From contig LSAX01000001.1 in NCBI GenBank assembly GCA_001557505.1, positions 2,790,001 through 2,854,000 on the forward strand: DNA of 64,000 bases. Reading direction: 5' to 3'. The notes beneath the pieces are model-generated. The model did no database searches and was not told the DNA's origin. It was given only the letters and a program-made list of their open reading frames with translations. The DNA is from Reticulascus tulasneorum. Taxonomy: Eukaryota; Ascomycota; Sordariomycetes; Glomerellales; Reticulascaceae. Positions 12,501-26,150 of this stretch are shown piece after piece; within the stretch, counting starts at the first letter, position 1, and every line of letters begins with the position of its first letter. The position numbers and the translations under genes are program-made.

Positions 12501-13318
12501 TTTGGCAGTATGGCAATGGTGAAGACGAGTAATAGAACAGTCCACAACGAGTCTCGTTACCCTCTCTTGGAAGATCAACATCCGATTCCCCTCATGGTGG
12601 TCGGAATATGCGGTTGTTGAACATAGTGACTTGGGACTGAAACCAACTTAGGTCTTAGTGGTGTCTCGCTCTGAGATTTTTAGACGTTCGGTTTGAGACG
12701 TGGGCCATGTTGTCGGCAAAAAGTAGTAGCCTGTCTTCCTTACACCGGGCATGGAAAGGTTGCCGCCGTATGAGCTTGCACGATGCTTGCCAATCAATGA
12801 TATGGTGGGCGGCCCATGAAGCGAACTTGCAAGCGGCCGAATCTTTGACAGCAATCTTCGAAACCAAGTCGGAGCTCCTAACTATTTCCATTAGTCTACT
12901 CGGCATGGAATTTGTCTAGGACGAACAGTTTCCGAGATCCTAGCTTTGGAGGGAGAAGAGCTTCTGCAACTTCTGTAGAGCACTTTGCATCTGCCGAAGG
13001 AGAAACAGATGGCGTTCATGCTCAGTAGAGATGCTAAACTTTGGCACTTGCCAAATTCCAGGAAGAAGTCCTTGATCCAAACCATGCGCTAGGGAGTGTT
13101 TCGCTCGATGCCAAGGACATCCAAAATCGAAGACGCCCCCACTAGCTAATTGATTTGGGGATGGTGCACGGACCTTCCCCGCAGCATGAGTCTCCCCTCA
13201 CTGCTGATAACGGCGTCCTCGACAACTTCAGCCCAGCCTCGTCAACTAATCTCTGGTGTGTTATATATCATACGTCCCTAAACAACGAAAGAAGTCATCT
13301 GGTCCTGCTCTCACAAGC
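9529..13318. other. 3.8-kb gap with no convincing gene
   Basis: This is the promoter side of the transporter and the upstream region of the PSI-domain gene. Open frames exist: 9615-10286 plus (223 codons), 10723-10998 plus (91), 11348-11725 plus (125), 11821-12243 minus (140) and 12655-12906 minus (83). None shows a known domain, a splice pattern or a biased composition, and they overlap other frames. No transposon ends or long repeats were recognised. A lineage-specific or decayed gene remains possible. Confidence 0.4.
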
Positions 13319-13900
13319 ATGTCTATGTATGATTCCTACACATTGTCTGATCTCGAGGTCCTGAGGCAGAACTTCACGAGCCTAGAATCTGACGATGAAC
13401 ATTTACTCCGGTGCTGGCACAAATATTCTTGCGGAGATTGCTTAAATGAGCCGCAATGCAGTTGGTGTCCATTTGTAAGTCTGATGGTGTAAATCTGTAT
13501 TCAAGTTATGACATTTATCTTACACTACAGCTAGACGTTCGCCTGTGTTCCCAACTCCTACGCCATTCCTCTGTTGGCACCGGCTTATGATGAGAATATT
13601 TGCCCGTATTGGGGAGAGCGGTGGCACATAAGAACGGTCCCTCTTGGGTGTCAGGTCTCTACCGTTACCACCTTGACGTCACTCGTATCAATTGTCTCGA
13701 CTCTCTTGTTTGTGCTCCTGGTATTCCTCCTTGTCCGCTTGGTCCGGTGGTGTAGGAAGTTCAACAAACAGAATCCGAACTGGTGGAGGGTCCGGGAGTA
13801 CAATTGGCGAGGCTTCCCTTTTATCAGGAAGCGGAAAACTGATGCAGAGGAAGACCCGTTGTTAGGGTCCGATCCCGACGCACACTCGGCAGGTCCTTGA
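13319..13900 (+). CDS. Small PSI-domain (plexin-type cysteine-rich) single-pass membrane protein, 173 aa
   Basis: Two exons, 13319-13474 and 13535-13900 (522 nt). The acceptor is the second of two close AGs (ACAGCTAG), the only choice that keeps the Cys-rich frame open. Eight Cys lie before the membrane segment (residues 32, 38, 41, 47, 50, 56, 75, 91), with a CxxCxxxxxCxxC core typical of PSI/plexin repeats. One hydrophobic helix spans about residues 96-119, followed by a basic tail with an acidic dileucine-like EEDPLLG near the C-terminus. There is no cleavable signal peptide, so the Cys-rich part is probably lumenal through a reverse signal-anchor. The EEDPLL stretch resembles endosome/vacuole sorting signals (inference). 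The molecular role is unknown. The start is the ATG at 13319. Confidence 0.8.
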
Positions 13901-14042
13901 GCAGGGCGAGGTCGACTACTGTTCGGCGTGAGCCCATGACATGCACACGGACGATATCCTCTTTGCAAGGCCGGCATAAGGCTTTTAGAGTAATGGTGGG
14001 TTCGCACAGCGGACATCTTTAGACATGTAGGAGTAGCTCCTA

Positions 14043-14333
14043 TCAGCCGGAGCTGACCGGAGGAATGATGGCAACCTCATCGCCTTCCTTGATCAATTCT
14101 CCATCACCTTCGTCTGGGCCAGGGACATCTACGTAGTCAAGGTTGACGGTGACCAAACAAGACTCTAGTATCTTGTCCTTAATTCCAGCATACTTCTCCT
14201 CTAGCACCTGGAAAAGCTTGTTCAATGGAAGAGGAGCCGGCAGTGCTTCGAACTGTAACGAGGTGTATGTGCTGGCGCTGGCAAAATACAAAACATTGAA
14301 GTGGCCTTTCGGCGGTTTCTGTGTGGAAGTCAT
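14043..14333 (-). CDS. Molybdopterin synthase small subunit (MoaD/MOCS2A type), 96 aa
   Basis: A single coding exon. The protein is a ubiquitin-fold sulfur carrier. It has the N-terminal FNVLYFASA strand, a helix with LEEKYAGIK, the NLDYV strand, and the C-terminal GDEVAIIPPV motif that inserts into the large MoaE/MOCS2B subunit. In the molybdenum-cofactor pathway its C-terminal Gly is thiocarboxylated by the MoeB/CnxF-type activator and donates sulfur to make molybdopterin. The protein ends in Ser-Gly rather than the usual Gly-Gly. The start is the ATG at 14333, just after a clear 3' splice site, which implies an intron in the 5' leader. It lies downstream of dynamitin on the same strand. 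Confidence 0.93.
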   Translation of the reverse strand: MTSTQKPPKGHFNVLYFASASTYTSLQFEALPAPLPLNKLFQVLEEKYAGIKDKILESCLVTVNLDYVDVPGPDEGDGELIKEGDEVAIIPPVSSG

Positions 14334-14844
14334 AGCATAGGTTCCTAAATGATTCAAGAAAACAGTTAGCCTGCTGCAAGAAGCTTTTCGATGAACACAG
14401 CAGGAATGATTTAAGGATTTGGTCAGAGATCTTGGTGATAAGTGGAACATCAACGATGATTCAGGTAATACATGCTATTTGATACATCATACCAGAGAGA
14501 AGGAACTGCAAAGAGAGAAGAATAGTACTTACGAGGTTTTTGCGGCGGCTGTCGGACTGTTATTGACTTGAAGTGGGAAAGATGGAAAAAAAAAAGTCGC
14601 AAAAAATAAATCTCGGATGTTAGGTCACTTTGTCGCTTAGAGTTGCGCTGCACACGTGACTGCGGAATGGTCCCTTCGAATCCGTCACAGTTACTACCTC
14701 CAGTGGAATGCAAGACAGTCACAGATAATAATTCGCCTAGCAAGTGCAAGATTGCAACCTCGCAAAGCGTTATGGTCAAGCCGTTAGATAGTTTGTACTT
14801 TTCAGGCATAGCACCGGGGTATCTTATGAGGTCGAACGTTAACA
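14334..14844. other. Spacer between dynamitin and MoaD-type genes
   Basis: This is the dynamitin 3' flank and the MoaD-type promoter with its probable leader intron (14345-14532). Other short frames here have no recognisable product. An A-run lies at 14586-14605. Confidence 0.5.
14345..14532 (-). other. Probable 5'-leader intron of the MoaD-type gene
   Basis: On the minus strand a consensus donor GTAAGT at 14532, a GCTAAC branch site and a TTTAG acceptor at 14345 lie 11 bp before the coding ATG (14333). The donor side has no in-frame ATG, so this looks like a spliced untranslated leader of about 188 nt of intron. Confidence 0.6.
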
Positions 14845-16269
14845 CTATTGCAGTTTTGCCATCCGTCCCTCCAAGTCCTTCACCCACCCATCCATCACTT
14901 TCATGTTTCCGCTCATAGACGAATCGCTTTGCTTCATAGCCTCCTCAACCTTCTCCAAGCCTTCCCTCCATTGCTTCAAGTCGGCAGTCATCTCCGTTTG
15001 TTGCTTTTCAATGCGCCCCAAAGTCTCGCTGGCGGTCGCCGCATCTGAGTGAATCGCGCGTAGTGATCGAAGTCTGTCTAGCAAAGGCGGGAGTAGCGGT
15101 GCAAGATTCTCAATTGTAGATAGCGTGCCGTACAGAGCATTGATCTTTGCTCCTTGCTCCGAGTCTTGCAAGCCTTCAGGCATCCCTCCTCCTGTCCCGA
15201 GGGCCTCTTGTGCAGACTTGGCCCCCTGGCGAGCTTTTTCCAGCTGCTCTGCCTCCTGTGTCAAGGTTCGTACCCGGCGACTGATTGAGTCAAGACTAGA
15301 TGTTGACGCCTGAGATAACGTTGAAACTTGCTTCTGCAGACCGTCAAGAGTGGGTAGGATCGCCCTCGGAAGGCCATTGACGTCCACCTCGGGGATGGCG
15401 GAAGACCCAACTCCAATAGCCCTCTCTAAGAGCACAAGTCGACGGTCGAAGTCGGCAGCTTTAGCCAGTGCATGACTTTGCTCATATGTTGGCGCGTAGG
15501 TCACCGTGTATGTCGCTCCATCCTCTGCCTGCAGTGTTTGTTCCGACTCGCTCCTGGCCTCGATCCCCGCTTGGGGATACGACCTGCCAGTCCCCAAGCG
15601 GCTGGTATGAGTCTGGCCATTTTTCGTTATTTCGTCCAGAACCTGGCTAAGAGATCCAAGCCTCTCTTCATCTCCGTTTGCGTCCCTGGCCGTGCCTGGG
15701 GCGGCCTTTCTCTTTCCATACTCCTCTTTGGCTTCCTCGACCTCACGTTTCAATCGAGCAATTTTCCTCTCCAGGTTCTCATTATCATCCTCGTCACTTA
15801 AATCTCCAATCTCTTCTGTTCCGTCCTTCAGAATACGTTGGCGTCTAGTCGAGGCTTTGTACGATTTCCGTTTGCCGTCTACTCGGTCAGAAAAATCGGC
15901 CGTGCTAGCATCGACGTTCGCGGGCAGAAATCGAGATCGAGCTTGACCTATCTGAAGTCGGGATCGTGATATTCCGGGCGAATCATTATCGTCCTCGTCT
16001 TCATCGTCGTCGTCGCCAAATCCGTCGTCTGATTGGGATCGCACTGTAGTTGTCTGCAGCAAGCATCAGTAGGGACATGCTAGCTGTGTCCAACCTGGTG
16101 TACGAACAGGAGCGGTCGAGTTGTCATCTGTCAACTCGGGAGTCTCATATATATCAGGTGCTGAATCCTGCGGCCGCATCAGTCAGGGCATGTCAAGCTG
16201 GGGCAGGAATCACTGCTATGGGAAGCGAACCAGGTCAGGGAGTGCAGCATATTTTCGATTCAGAGCCAT
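14845..16269 (-). CDS. Dynactin subunit 2 (dynamitin, p50), 433 aa
   Basis: Three exons: 16231-16269, 16104-16167 and 14845-16043 (1302 nt). The N-terminus MALNRKYAALPDLDSAPDIYETPELTDD is the dynamitin signature and is split across the first two exons; the first intron uses an unusual GTTCGC donor. An acidic stretch (about residues 40-55), a basic segment, and long heptad-type helices (about 115-150, 225-260, 350-430) follow, as expected for a coiled-coil shoulder protein. Dynamitin links the dynactin shoulder to the Arp1 filament and supports dynein-driven transport of nuclei and vesicles along hyphae. The exon 2/3 junction was chosen by phase; a second AG 14 nt upstream (CTGCAG) would break the frame. 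Confidence 0.92.
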
Positions 16270-17074
16270 GGACAGATCTTTGGCGGTCTCAAACCACCTC
16301 TGCTAACGAAATGTATTCAAAGGTATGAAAGACCGGAACGTAGTAGCTTGGGCAGGACCTCGCAAACGGGAAATAGCCTGTGGTTGAGTTGTTGGGTCGA
16401 ATTAGAGAGGTGGGTGGCCATGCTAAATCCATTCCTTAGCAATTGATGCTGCTACGCGAAACGCATTTCACTGCTAATTATTACATAGGTAGGTACCTTA
16501 ATTAATTCCAGGGGGGACGATCCCGCTGAGCTTCGCGCCACCTATGAGGCTGACAGGAGCTCCAAGTTCCCCGTGCACCGGGACAGGGGGGCCACCCGCG
16601 GCTGAACTAATTACTAGTACTAAGGTCGGCAGTGTGTACCCTACGCGACTCAACTTGACGCGATACACCAACCCCTACTAAATCTACTTGTTCATGAAAT
16701 TCAAAGCCTCGACTCACAAAGCAAGCAATTCCTCCAGCGTAGGGTTAGTCACTTCAGGAGGCAACCAAATCTCTCGACAAGACTTCCTTTACTTTTCAGT
16801 TAAACCTTCTATCCGAATGACACGCAACCTCATTTCAAGTTCTGCGTAGTCTTCCTCGCCTCCCTCATCAAACAACCGCTTCTCTTCCTAGCCTTGTCGG
16901 ATGGACAGCTTTTTGTCAATCGAGCAATGATATTGTCAGGGTTCATGTATGAAGCTGAGCACATGATTTGATAACCCCATTGGCCTCAACTATCTGCGCC
17001 TAGGTTGGGTTCGTCTGTCAGGAAGTGCTCGAAAATCGCAGGCTCGTGACAATTACTGAAGCGTAAACATCACC
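16270..17074. promoter_or_regulatory. Divergent promoter region between dynamitin and RTC4-domain genes
   Basis: About 805 bp separate the two start codons. The left part (16470-16720) has AT-rich and G/C-run patches with no coding signal. No defined operator was recognised. Confidence 0.45.
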
Positions 17075-18590
17075 ATGCAGCGCCGGACTGGACTATCAAG
17101 ATACGCCGACGTGAAACCTTTGTTGAAGAATGTCGCCGGACGTAAGGCCGGAGGACCGGGCAGAGATCGTGCTGCGCAATTGTTAGGGACAGCCGGAGAG
17201 CGGAAGACCAGGGAAGCCAAGTCTTTCGATGCGGAACCGAATTCCTCTTCTGGTGAAGGCAGCGCTTCCGATAACGATGCTGCTTCCGCTTCCGTGGAAG
17301 ATTCTCTTCCAAGATACAGGTCTTCCAGGCGGAACGCATCCTGTGACAGCCGCGACAAGCTGTCGAACGTTCGTACGAACCAAATCTCTGATGAGGATGA
17401 CGCTCCTAAGAGAGGACATATCACCTCCACTCGCTTCGGACCAAGTAGTGACAAGACGAGAGGCACCAAACGTCCTTCGTCCGTTCTCGACGAGCCTGGT
17501 GGGGACAGGCAAGGCGACTCGATAACAAAGTCAACGTATTTGAAACCAGTTACCAAAAGGTATGGACGAAAGGGCAAGGTCGAGCGGGAAAAGTTTGAGG
17601 AAATGATGCGTGCAAAAGGTTTGCCTTTACCTTATTTCAGCCGATACCCTGTACTAATGCTATCGAACAGAGACATCCAAGAAGACGGCGCAGTACAAAA
17701 GTCCTCCCGACGATCACCTTGGAAGTTCGCCGATCAAGAAGTCACCCTTTAGAAGAGCAAAACTGAAAATGCCCAAAATTGTCCTTGAAAGCACGCCAAC
17801 CAAAACTGCGTCCTCAAAAGTTTTCAAAATGCCCGCTGACTTATCAGATTTTGGTGTCGTGCCTGACAACGAAAGCTGTAATGCCTCCAGTGATGCCGAA
17901 AAGGACGATATCTTCGATCTTACTGAGGTAACCCCTATGAAGACAACAACAGATTCACGGTGTCCCATGTGCAATGAGCTGGTTGACAAGAATCTGTACG
18001 AGAAATTTGCTCAAGGATCACTCCTACTTATTCGAGACCAAATGAGATTCTGTCGCTTGCACAAGAAAAAGTCAGCTGAGGACACTTGTGCCTCAAGAGG
18101 ATATCCGTCGATCGATTGGGACAATATTCAGAATCGGATCGACGGACACCATTCATTCCTCAGAGATATCCTTGAGGGGACACCTTGCCATTATGACGGC
18201 ATCCTTCTCGGGAAAATCAAGTCGGGAAAGAACAGGAATTTGTCAAAGATGGCGAGTAGTCTGGCTCCGGGCTACTATGGCCCTAGGGGCTTCCGAGCCA
18301 TGTCGGAAAATATCATCGAGAACTTTTCAGCGCTATTGAGAGAGCGAGCCGTTAAAGATAGATTGGTGTCCGCGAGAGGATTTTCGGGCTATCTGCAAAC
18401 GGTTTTAGTGCCGGAGTTGGCCGTGCGACTGATAATGGAGGATATGGGAGTTGGGCCAGAAGAGGCGAGGATGATTCTATCGGAGAGCATTTGGGTCGGT
18501 GAGTTGTTAAACGAGGATTTGGGGGACACCGTGGTTCAGGCCAGCGACGACGAGTCGGCGGATGATTTGGACTCAACACATGAATGGTGA
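17075..18590 (+). CDS. RTC4-like domain protein, 487 aa
   Basis: Two exons, 17075-17618 and 17671-18590 (1464 nt). The 52-nt intron starts with the weak donor GTTTGC and has a GTACTAATGC branch region; it joins the frames in phase. The N-terminal 300 residues are charged, Ser-rich and probably disordered. A CPMCNELVD motif (about residue 260) could be half of a metal site. The C-terminal part (about 330-470) matches the RTC4-like domain, with the GYYGPRGFRAMSENI block and a second conserved block around SGYLQTVLVPELAVRLIMED. Yeast Rtc4 was found in a telomere-capping suppressor screen, but its biochemical role is unclear. The gene is convergent with the TauD-type gene, 215 bp apart. Confidence 0.85.
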
Positions 18591-18805
18591 ACAGGCATAG
18601 CTCGGCGCTTTATCCGGTTTTGTTCTCTATTTACTGCCATGGGTGGGTGATGTGGAACATTATTATGCATATCACTTAAATGCTGCGCAACACTTACGTT
18701 ACCATCGGGCCCCTTGAGTTGTTCGACATACATGCTATTTTGGATCGAGTGTGTAAATTAACCCAATGCCAGACTGTCATGCAATTCTCAGCTACAGCCA
18801 TCTGC

Positions 18806-20104
18806 CTACAACCCTAGCGATTCCTTCCTGCTCTTACTACTCAAATCTAGGTACGGAGCCTCGCCCAACGAGCAAACTCTATCACCAGCTCTCGACGCAG
18901 CATAGTCATAGGTGGCGCAATGCCATGTGCTCCTATTGTCCCAGATTGCCATATCATTCTTCCTCCACTTGAAACGTACTTGCGCATCGTGATTCTGGGT
19001 CACGAGGTTGAAGAGATAATTGATAAGAACGTCGGACTCATCCTTAGTTACGCCGTTGATGCGCTTGGTGAAGCCCTTGTTCACGTAGACAGACTTCCAT
19101 CCAGTAACAGCTACAACTAACATTAGTATAGGAGCTATGCTTGCATAGTCAGGAAAGGGCAAGCGGCGCTCACGGTTCGTGCGAATCACAGGGTGGACAG
19201 CTATCAGTCCAGCACCATGGTTAAGCGGAGAGCCTCTGATGTCTTCTCGTAGCGGGTTTCCAAGTCTTCGCGCCTCGTCCAGGAAGAACGTGGCGTCGTG
19301 CGTAGCTGTTAGACCTTCAAGGAACTTCTGCATGGGGGGCGAGAGCCTATCATAGATCTCGTATCCTGAAGCCCACAGCTATTTGGGGCACTGTTAGTGC
19401 ATTTGCTTTACATGTGTTCTGGATGGGCAAGTAGTAGCTTACAGTATCTCCACCGGTGGCAGGGAGCGTATGAATCTTAAGCATAGCATAGTCGGAGGGG
19501 ACGGCTTCGAACGAGATGTCGGTGTGCCAGCCAGCACTGGCCAAGCGGCTTACATCACTCAGCTGGTGGGTTAGTCCACCTCCTTTCTTCTGCTTCTCGC
19601 TGCTGATAACGCTGATTTGGTCTCCAAGTTCGCTTCCCTCTTCTGTAAGAGGATGAATATGGAGGCCAGATGACTCAGGCTAGACGAACGCATTAGCCAT
19701 GTCTGGGAAACAACGGTGGTTCAGAGCCTCTTACACATCCTGCAGCCTCACTGAGGCGTGAACCGAACTCCTTCATCTGCTGCGGAGTTACTTCCTGGTC
19801 CCGAAGGAAAACCACACCTCGCTGGGAGACTGCAGCTCGGTCAACATCGTTGGGCTTACACATGGTGGCAGGAAAGTACAAAACTTGTGGCCGCAAGATC
19901 TCTCATTGTCTGATCATCTCCTTTCAAGAGATCCGTTACTTGGAGACCTTCATACTCACGACCAATGACCGGGGTTATGTCTGCGTGCTTAAAGCTGTCA
20001 AGAATGCCGGAGTATACCAGAGGCTCAGCACGTCTTGTGCGAGCAACAGGGTGTCCGCCGATAACATTGCCACCTGTCGAACCGTTCTCAATGACGGAGG
20101 GCAT
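18806..20104 (-). CDS. TauD-type 2-oxoglutarate/Fe(II)-dependent dioxygenase, 353 aa
   Basis: Five exons: 19885-20104, 19735-19829, 19443-19679, 19174-19378 and 18806-19110 (1062 nt). The iron facial triad is visible: His157 and Asp159 in GWHTDISFE and His316 in RSTWHCATYDY. Arg326 or Arg330 downstream sits where TauD binds 2-oxoglutarate and substrate. The VVFLRDQEVTP strand, ATGGDT loop and HPVIRTNPVTGWKS segment are typical of fungal taurine/sulfonate or related carboxylate dioxygenases. It probably hydroxylates a small acidic substrate, releasing succinate and CO2; the substrate is not identifiable, and 2,4-D-type or sulfonate specificities are both possible. The first intron has a non-canonical GTTTTG donor. 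The gene is divergent from the Zn2Cys6 regulator across 477 bp. Confidence 0.93.
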
Positions 20105-20581
20105 ATTGCCACGACAAAGACCGATTTCGATCCAACCGTATCTTGTTCAGAAACTGGATGGAATAGCAAGCGATCACCTTGTTCTGCCCAAGACTCCAGA
20201 ACACAACAAGACCGTGGGCCGGGATAATTTCATCTGGATTCTTTGAACGTCTTGACAATACCTACCTCATGAGATCCCACGCAAGGAATCCGCCAGTGTA
20301 AGCAAATAGAGCAACCCACCATAGGCTCACATAACCACCAACTGTACTCTCGTCCCTAGCTGACGGGGTCAAATGATTGGTGTTTGATGGCGCCACAACA
20401 GGGCTTCCCAATTAGGTGTCGATTCTCCGGCGTAGCCAATCACTAGTGCGGGGCTTTAGGTCATCACGAACGTCCCATCCTCACGGGAATGGCGTGATGG
20501 AGAAAATCTCGGAGTTGAAATCGACTTACATGACATTATGGATCTCATTATAGCTACCTCGCTAGAGAGCATAAGCTAAAC
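20105..20581. promoter_or_regulatory. Shared divergent promoter, TauD-type gene and Zn2Cys6 regulator
   Basis: This is a 477-bp region between two start codons. A CCAAT box lies at about 20438. Several CGG/CCG triplets occur (for example 20429 and 20452), but I found no clean short-spaced CGG pair. A shared promoter suggests possible cross-regulation but does not prove it. Confidence 0.5.
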
Positions 20582-22701
20582 ATGTCAACAGGCCGTAAGA
20601 TTGGTAGGCGGGCATGCGACGCCTGCAAGATACGGAAGATCAAATGTTCAGAGATCCCGCCATGCGTTGGATGCGTTGCAATTGGGACGGCGTGTACGTT
20701 TAACAAGCAGCAAGCGAGGAGGGGTCCTCAAAAATTGAGGGCCAAGACAATACGACAAATCACAGAAGTCAAGCAGTCGGCTGCCGAAGACGCATCTACC
20801 TCACAGAGCAACACGTCGCATTCACCTTCGTCAGACGAAGGAGCCAGTCCTCAAGCAGCCGATCCTACAAAGTTGATAGCTCAAAAGACAGCTTCACAGC
20901 CGACTTCTAGCCCGGAGAAAATCCCAATCCCGTCTCTCGTTCTCAAACTATGTGTCTACCGACTCCGTTTGTTTCCAGTATGGCCCATCATCGCCGTGGA
21001 AGAGGTTATGGCATCACTCCATCGGGATCTTGATGACCTGGAATCTTATTGCCTTGCCAATGCTGTTGGAGCAGCTACTATCTCCCAGCTGAAATTGACC
21101 GAGTCCAACAACGGTGATCCAGTAACTGCGAGTTCCATGGAGGCGGAATGTCAGAGGACGAGACTTTTGTTACAGAACAGGGAGGATCGGCCGCCCATGA
21201 ATCTTAACTGGCTAAGGACCTCTTTTTTTCTTCATGTGTATCATGAGAATCAATCTGCTGGCGGGCCAAAGTCGCTACTCTATCTCAGGGAGGCAATCAC
21301 GATTGCTCAAATCATGGGCCTGCACAAGGAGTCATCATACACCGCTTTACCTCTGCCGGATCAACAGATGAGGAGGAGGACCTTGTGGTTACTTTTTGTA
21401 ACCGAAAGGTAGGGAAATCTTGTGCACTTTTGACAAACCTACTAACTGTTTATCAGGGGCGTGGCCATGCTTCACAAACTTCCTGCGGTACTAAAGTGTA
21501 GTGCGAGATTTCCGTTGCTGGATGATGCCGGTGTTGGCGAAGACGAGATTCACATTCTGCCAGCGTTCAAGAAACTCGCCAGTTTATTCTGGATATTCGA
21601 TCAAAGCGGAATCTTCGACATACTTCAGAACTTGGACGAGTCGGATGGTGGATTATCGATGGTGCAGGGCACGCAACCCATCAGCCATATATGCCTTGAT
21701 CTCCTCCAAAAAAGACTACAAGAGTTTCCTCTTGACTCTGAACAAGCCAGCGATGTACAAAGAGCAGATATCGCCGTCACCCGTCAGTGGATGCAAGCCG
21801 TCTTATGGAAAATATCTATTCATTATGGCAGAAGCTCATCATCAGCCCAAGCTGTCGCATCGTTACCTCACCCCATTCAGACAGCCAAGGACTTTTTGCA
21901 ATTCATCTCCCACCTACCGAGCACAGCCATAGAAGCACACGGACCGGGAATGGTAAGCTATGTTTTCAAATATCAGCACAAGTATCGAGGACTAATTTCG
22001 ATTAGGAGCTCAAAATATATGGAATAGCCAGTGCTGTCACCGACGCTGTGGCGAATAACTTCCGCCTGCCTCATTCTTCTACGGAGAAGCCTCGAGAGAT
22101 ACTTTCGCAACTCCAGACGATGCTGGCGTCTTGCAGAGGCGGGAATGAGGCCCTCGTAGAGCTGCTTGGTCGACGTATTGCAGGGATTCAAGGAAGAACG
22201 TGGATGATTGGTTGCAGAAATCCAACGACGAGAATCGAAGAAGTTGGCGACGACCAGTGGGCTGAAGAAAACAACAAATTAAGCAGCAGGCATATACCAC
22301 CTCCTGACTTAGACAAATTACATGGACAGCCACCAACTTACGATGGCCGGTCATCGTCTTTCCTGCCCCAATACGAAGAGTTAATCCCAGGTCAGAGCTT
22401 TAGTCCTGCGGCCCCGGCATCTCCTCAATTCCCAAGAGAGTCACTGCTCCCTCCTGAATGGGATACCAGTTCCGTCAAAGTTAACCTATCCGCCACAAGC
22501 CATCATATCAGTCAAATTCAAGACTTTCATGGATCGTTCAGCAATGCCGAGTTGACTAGGAATCTCGACATCATGTTTGCGAATGGATCCTCGTGGAATA
22601 ACGCTGACACCGACGATTGGATGACATCCGTCCAGACTAATCTTACGATGTTCAGTAGCCTAGCGCAAGACCCGTCCGCCTTTCAAGCTGATATGTATTA
22701 A
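20582..22701 (+). CDS. Zn2Cys6 transcription factor, MAL-activator-like, 672 aa
   Basis: Three exons, 20582-21408, 21457-21952 and 22006-22701 (2019 nt), all with GT..AG introns. The zinc cluster begins near residue 11 as CDACKIRKIKC-SEIPP-CVGC, with a sixth Cys in TACTF, followed by the basic linker and RGPQKLR, a pattern seen in MAL-type and related sugar regulators. The fungal-specific activation/regulatory middle region spans about residues 115-380, including LLYLREAITIAQIMGLH and RRRTLWLLFVTER. The C-terminus is Ser/Pro-rich with acidic patches that could activate transcription. It is convergent with the alpha-glucosidase, only 50 bp between stop codons, and divergent from the TauD-type gene. 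Control of the glucosidase is a reasonable inference from family and position; nothing in the sequence proves it. Confidence 0.92.
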
Positions 22702-22751
22702 TACCCAGATGATCAGTGTTTCTATGCGTCGATCTATCCATGATATAGATC

Positions 22752-24844
<2,093 letters not shown>

Positions 24845-25368
24845 TCAATAAATATAAGGAAGGCAACCCGAAGATGGAGTTTGGCTAGGCTTCCAGTATG
24901 TCGATTTTCGCACGACTTATTGGATGGACAAGTTGGTCCGTCCCGCTGTGAGAGAATAGAACCAGTTGGGAAGTGTATATGTCTTGAATATGCTGGGGAC
25001 TCGAAATCACCTCCATGCTTTATTTTGTAAGATGGCTAAGGTAGTTCCGGCGAAAATTATTGCGACTCCTCCAATCTTTCAAGCGTTTGAAAAGATAAAC
25101 TGGAGCCTGGCACAGGGCATGAGGCTGTACATCTCGAACAGCCCCGACCAATACCGAGATTCCTTCCGCCTCCATCTCCGTTATCAGGAAAGATATGCGG
25201 GGTCCGAGGCGTTATGGGCTGCTATTCGCGACCACCGTGGGGCAAACGGTGAAGCCATATCGCACGTCATAGCCCCGATTGTGGCTCCGAGATTTTCGCC
25301 GGCAGGCCTGCCTTTCGTATGAAGGGATAGAACAAGGCAGACTCGGAACGGGATTTCTGGACCGTTTA

Positions 25369-25403
25369 TTTGGGATTTGGGATTTGGGATTTGGGATTTG
25401 GGA
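25369..25403 (+). repeat. Five perfect tandem copies of TTTGGGA
   Basis: Five exact 7-bp units run head to tail, then decay into TCTGGAT. The unit resembles a telomere-like G-run repeat but is not the fungal telomere repeat TTAGGG. It is a short minisatellite likely to vary between strains. Confidence 0.95.
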
Positions 25404-26150
25404 TCTGGATCTTCTTACGCTAGTCCACACTTATGGAAATATTCTAAACGCCCTAAACTCCTTGGACAAATGCACTGTTGGCGTCCTGTTGATATAGGTA
25501 GCTTTCGCCATTTTTCTTTGACGATCCCGTTGATTCCTAGTTACACTTCACGTTGTAGTCTATTAAGTCCCTCAATATCTGCTTTGAAACTATTTGAATA
25601 ACCCCCAAAAAGAACTTATCAAAGGCATCACAAGTATTGCTAATCGGAAAAAGGGTTCTTGGGAGGAAGCGTCTGTCATTCAGGTTTGTCTAGACGACTA
25701 TGTTGAACGCAAGCTCATTCGTTAAGAAATGAGTTACCAGTGCGAGGCACTTTTAGCAGTTGATGGTTCGTAAAAAGGTACTTACTCACGACTTTTAAGC
25801 GAATGAATGTCTAGAGCATTAGCCTAGCTGTAGTCGGAGTTTTGAGTGAGCCTTGGCTTGTGAGCTCGTTCAATGAACTTCGGGCTTTCATAATGGAAGA
25901 AAGACCATTCATAATTTCATCACAGGTCCTCATACCATTCTACGGTGGCCGGCTTGGTGGATCCTGCATGAATCGGAAGAATCGTCAGGTTTCTGCATGC
26001 TCGAAATCCCCGCATGTGTTTCCAATCCCACATCATTGAAGACCTTACCGCCGGGGATCGAGTTGCCGCAAGTGGGTTCCTGCAGCTTGCTTTGGCTGCC
26101 GGTGATCGGATTCTGAAGTGCTTACGACCGACAATTTCCCCGCAAGCCGG

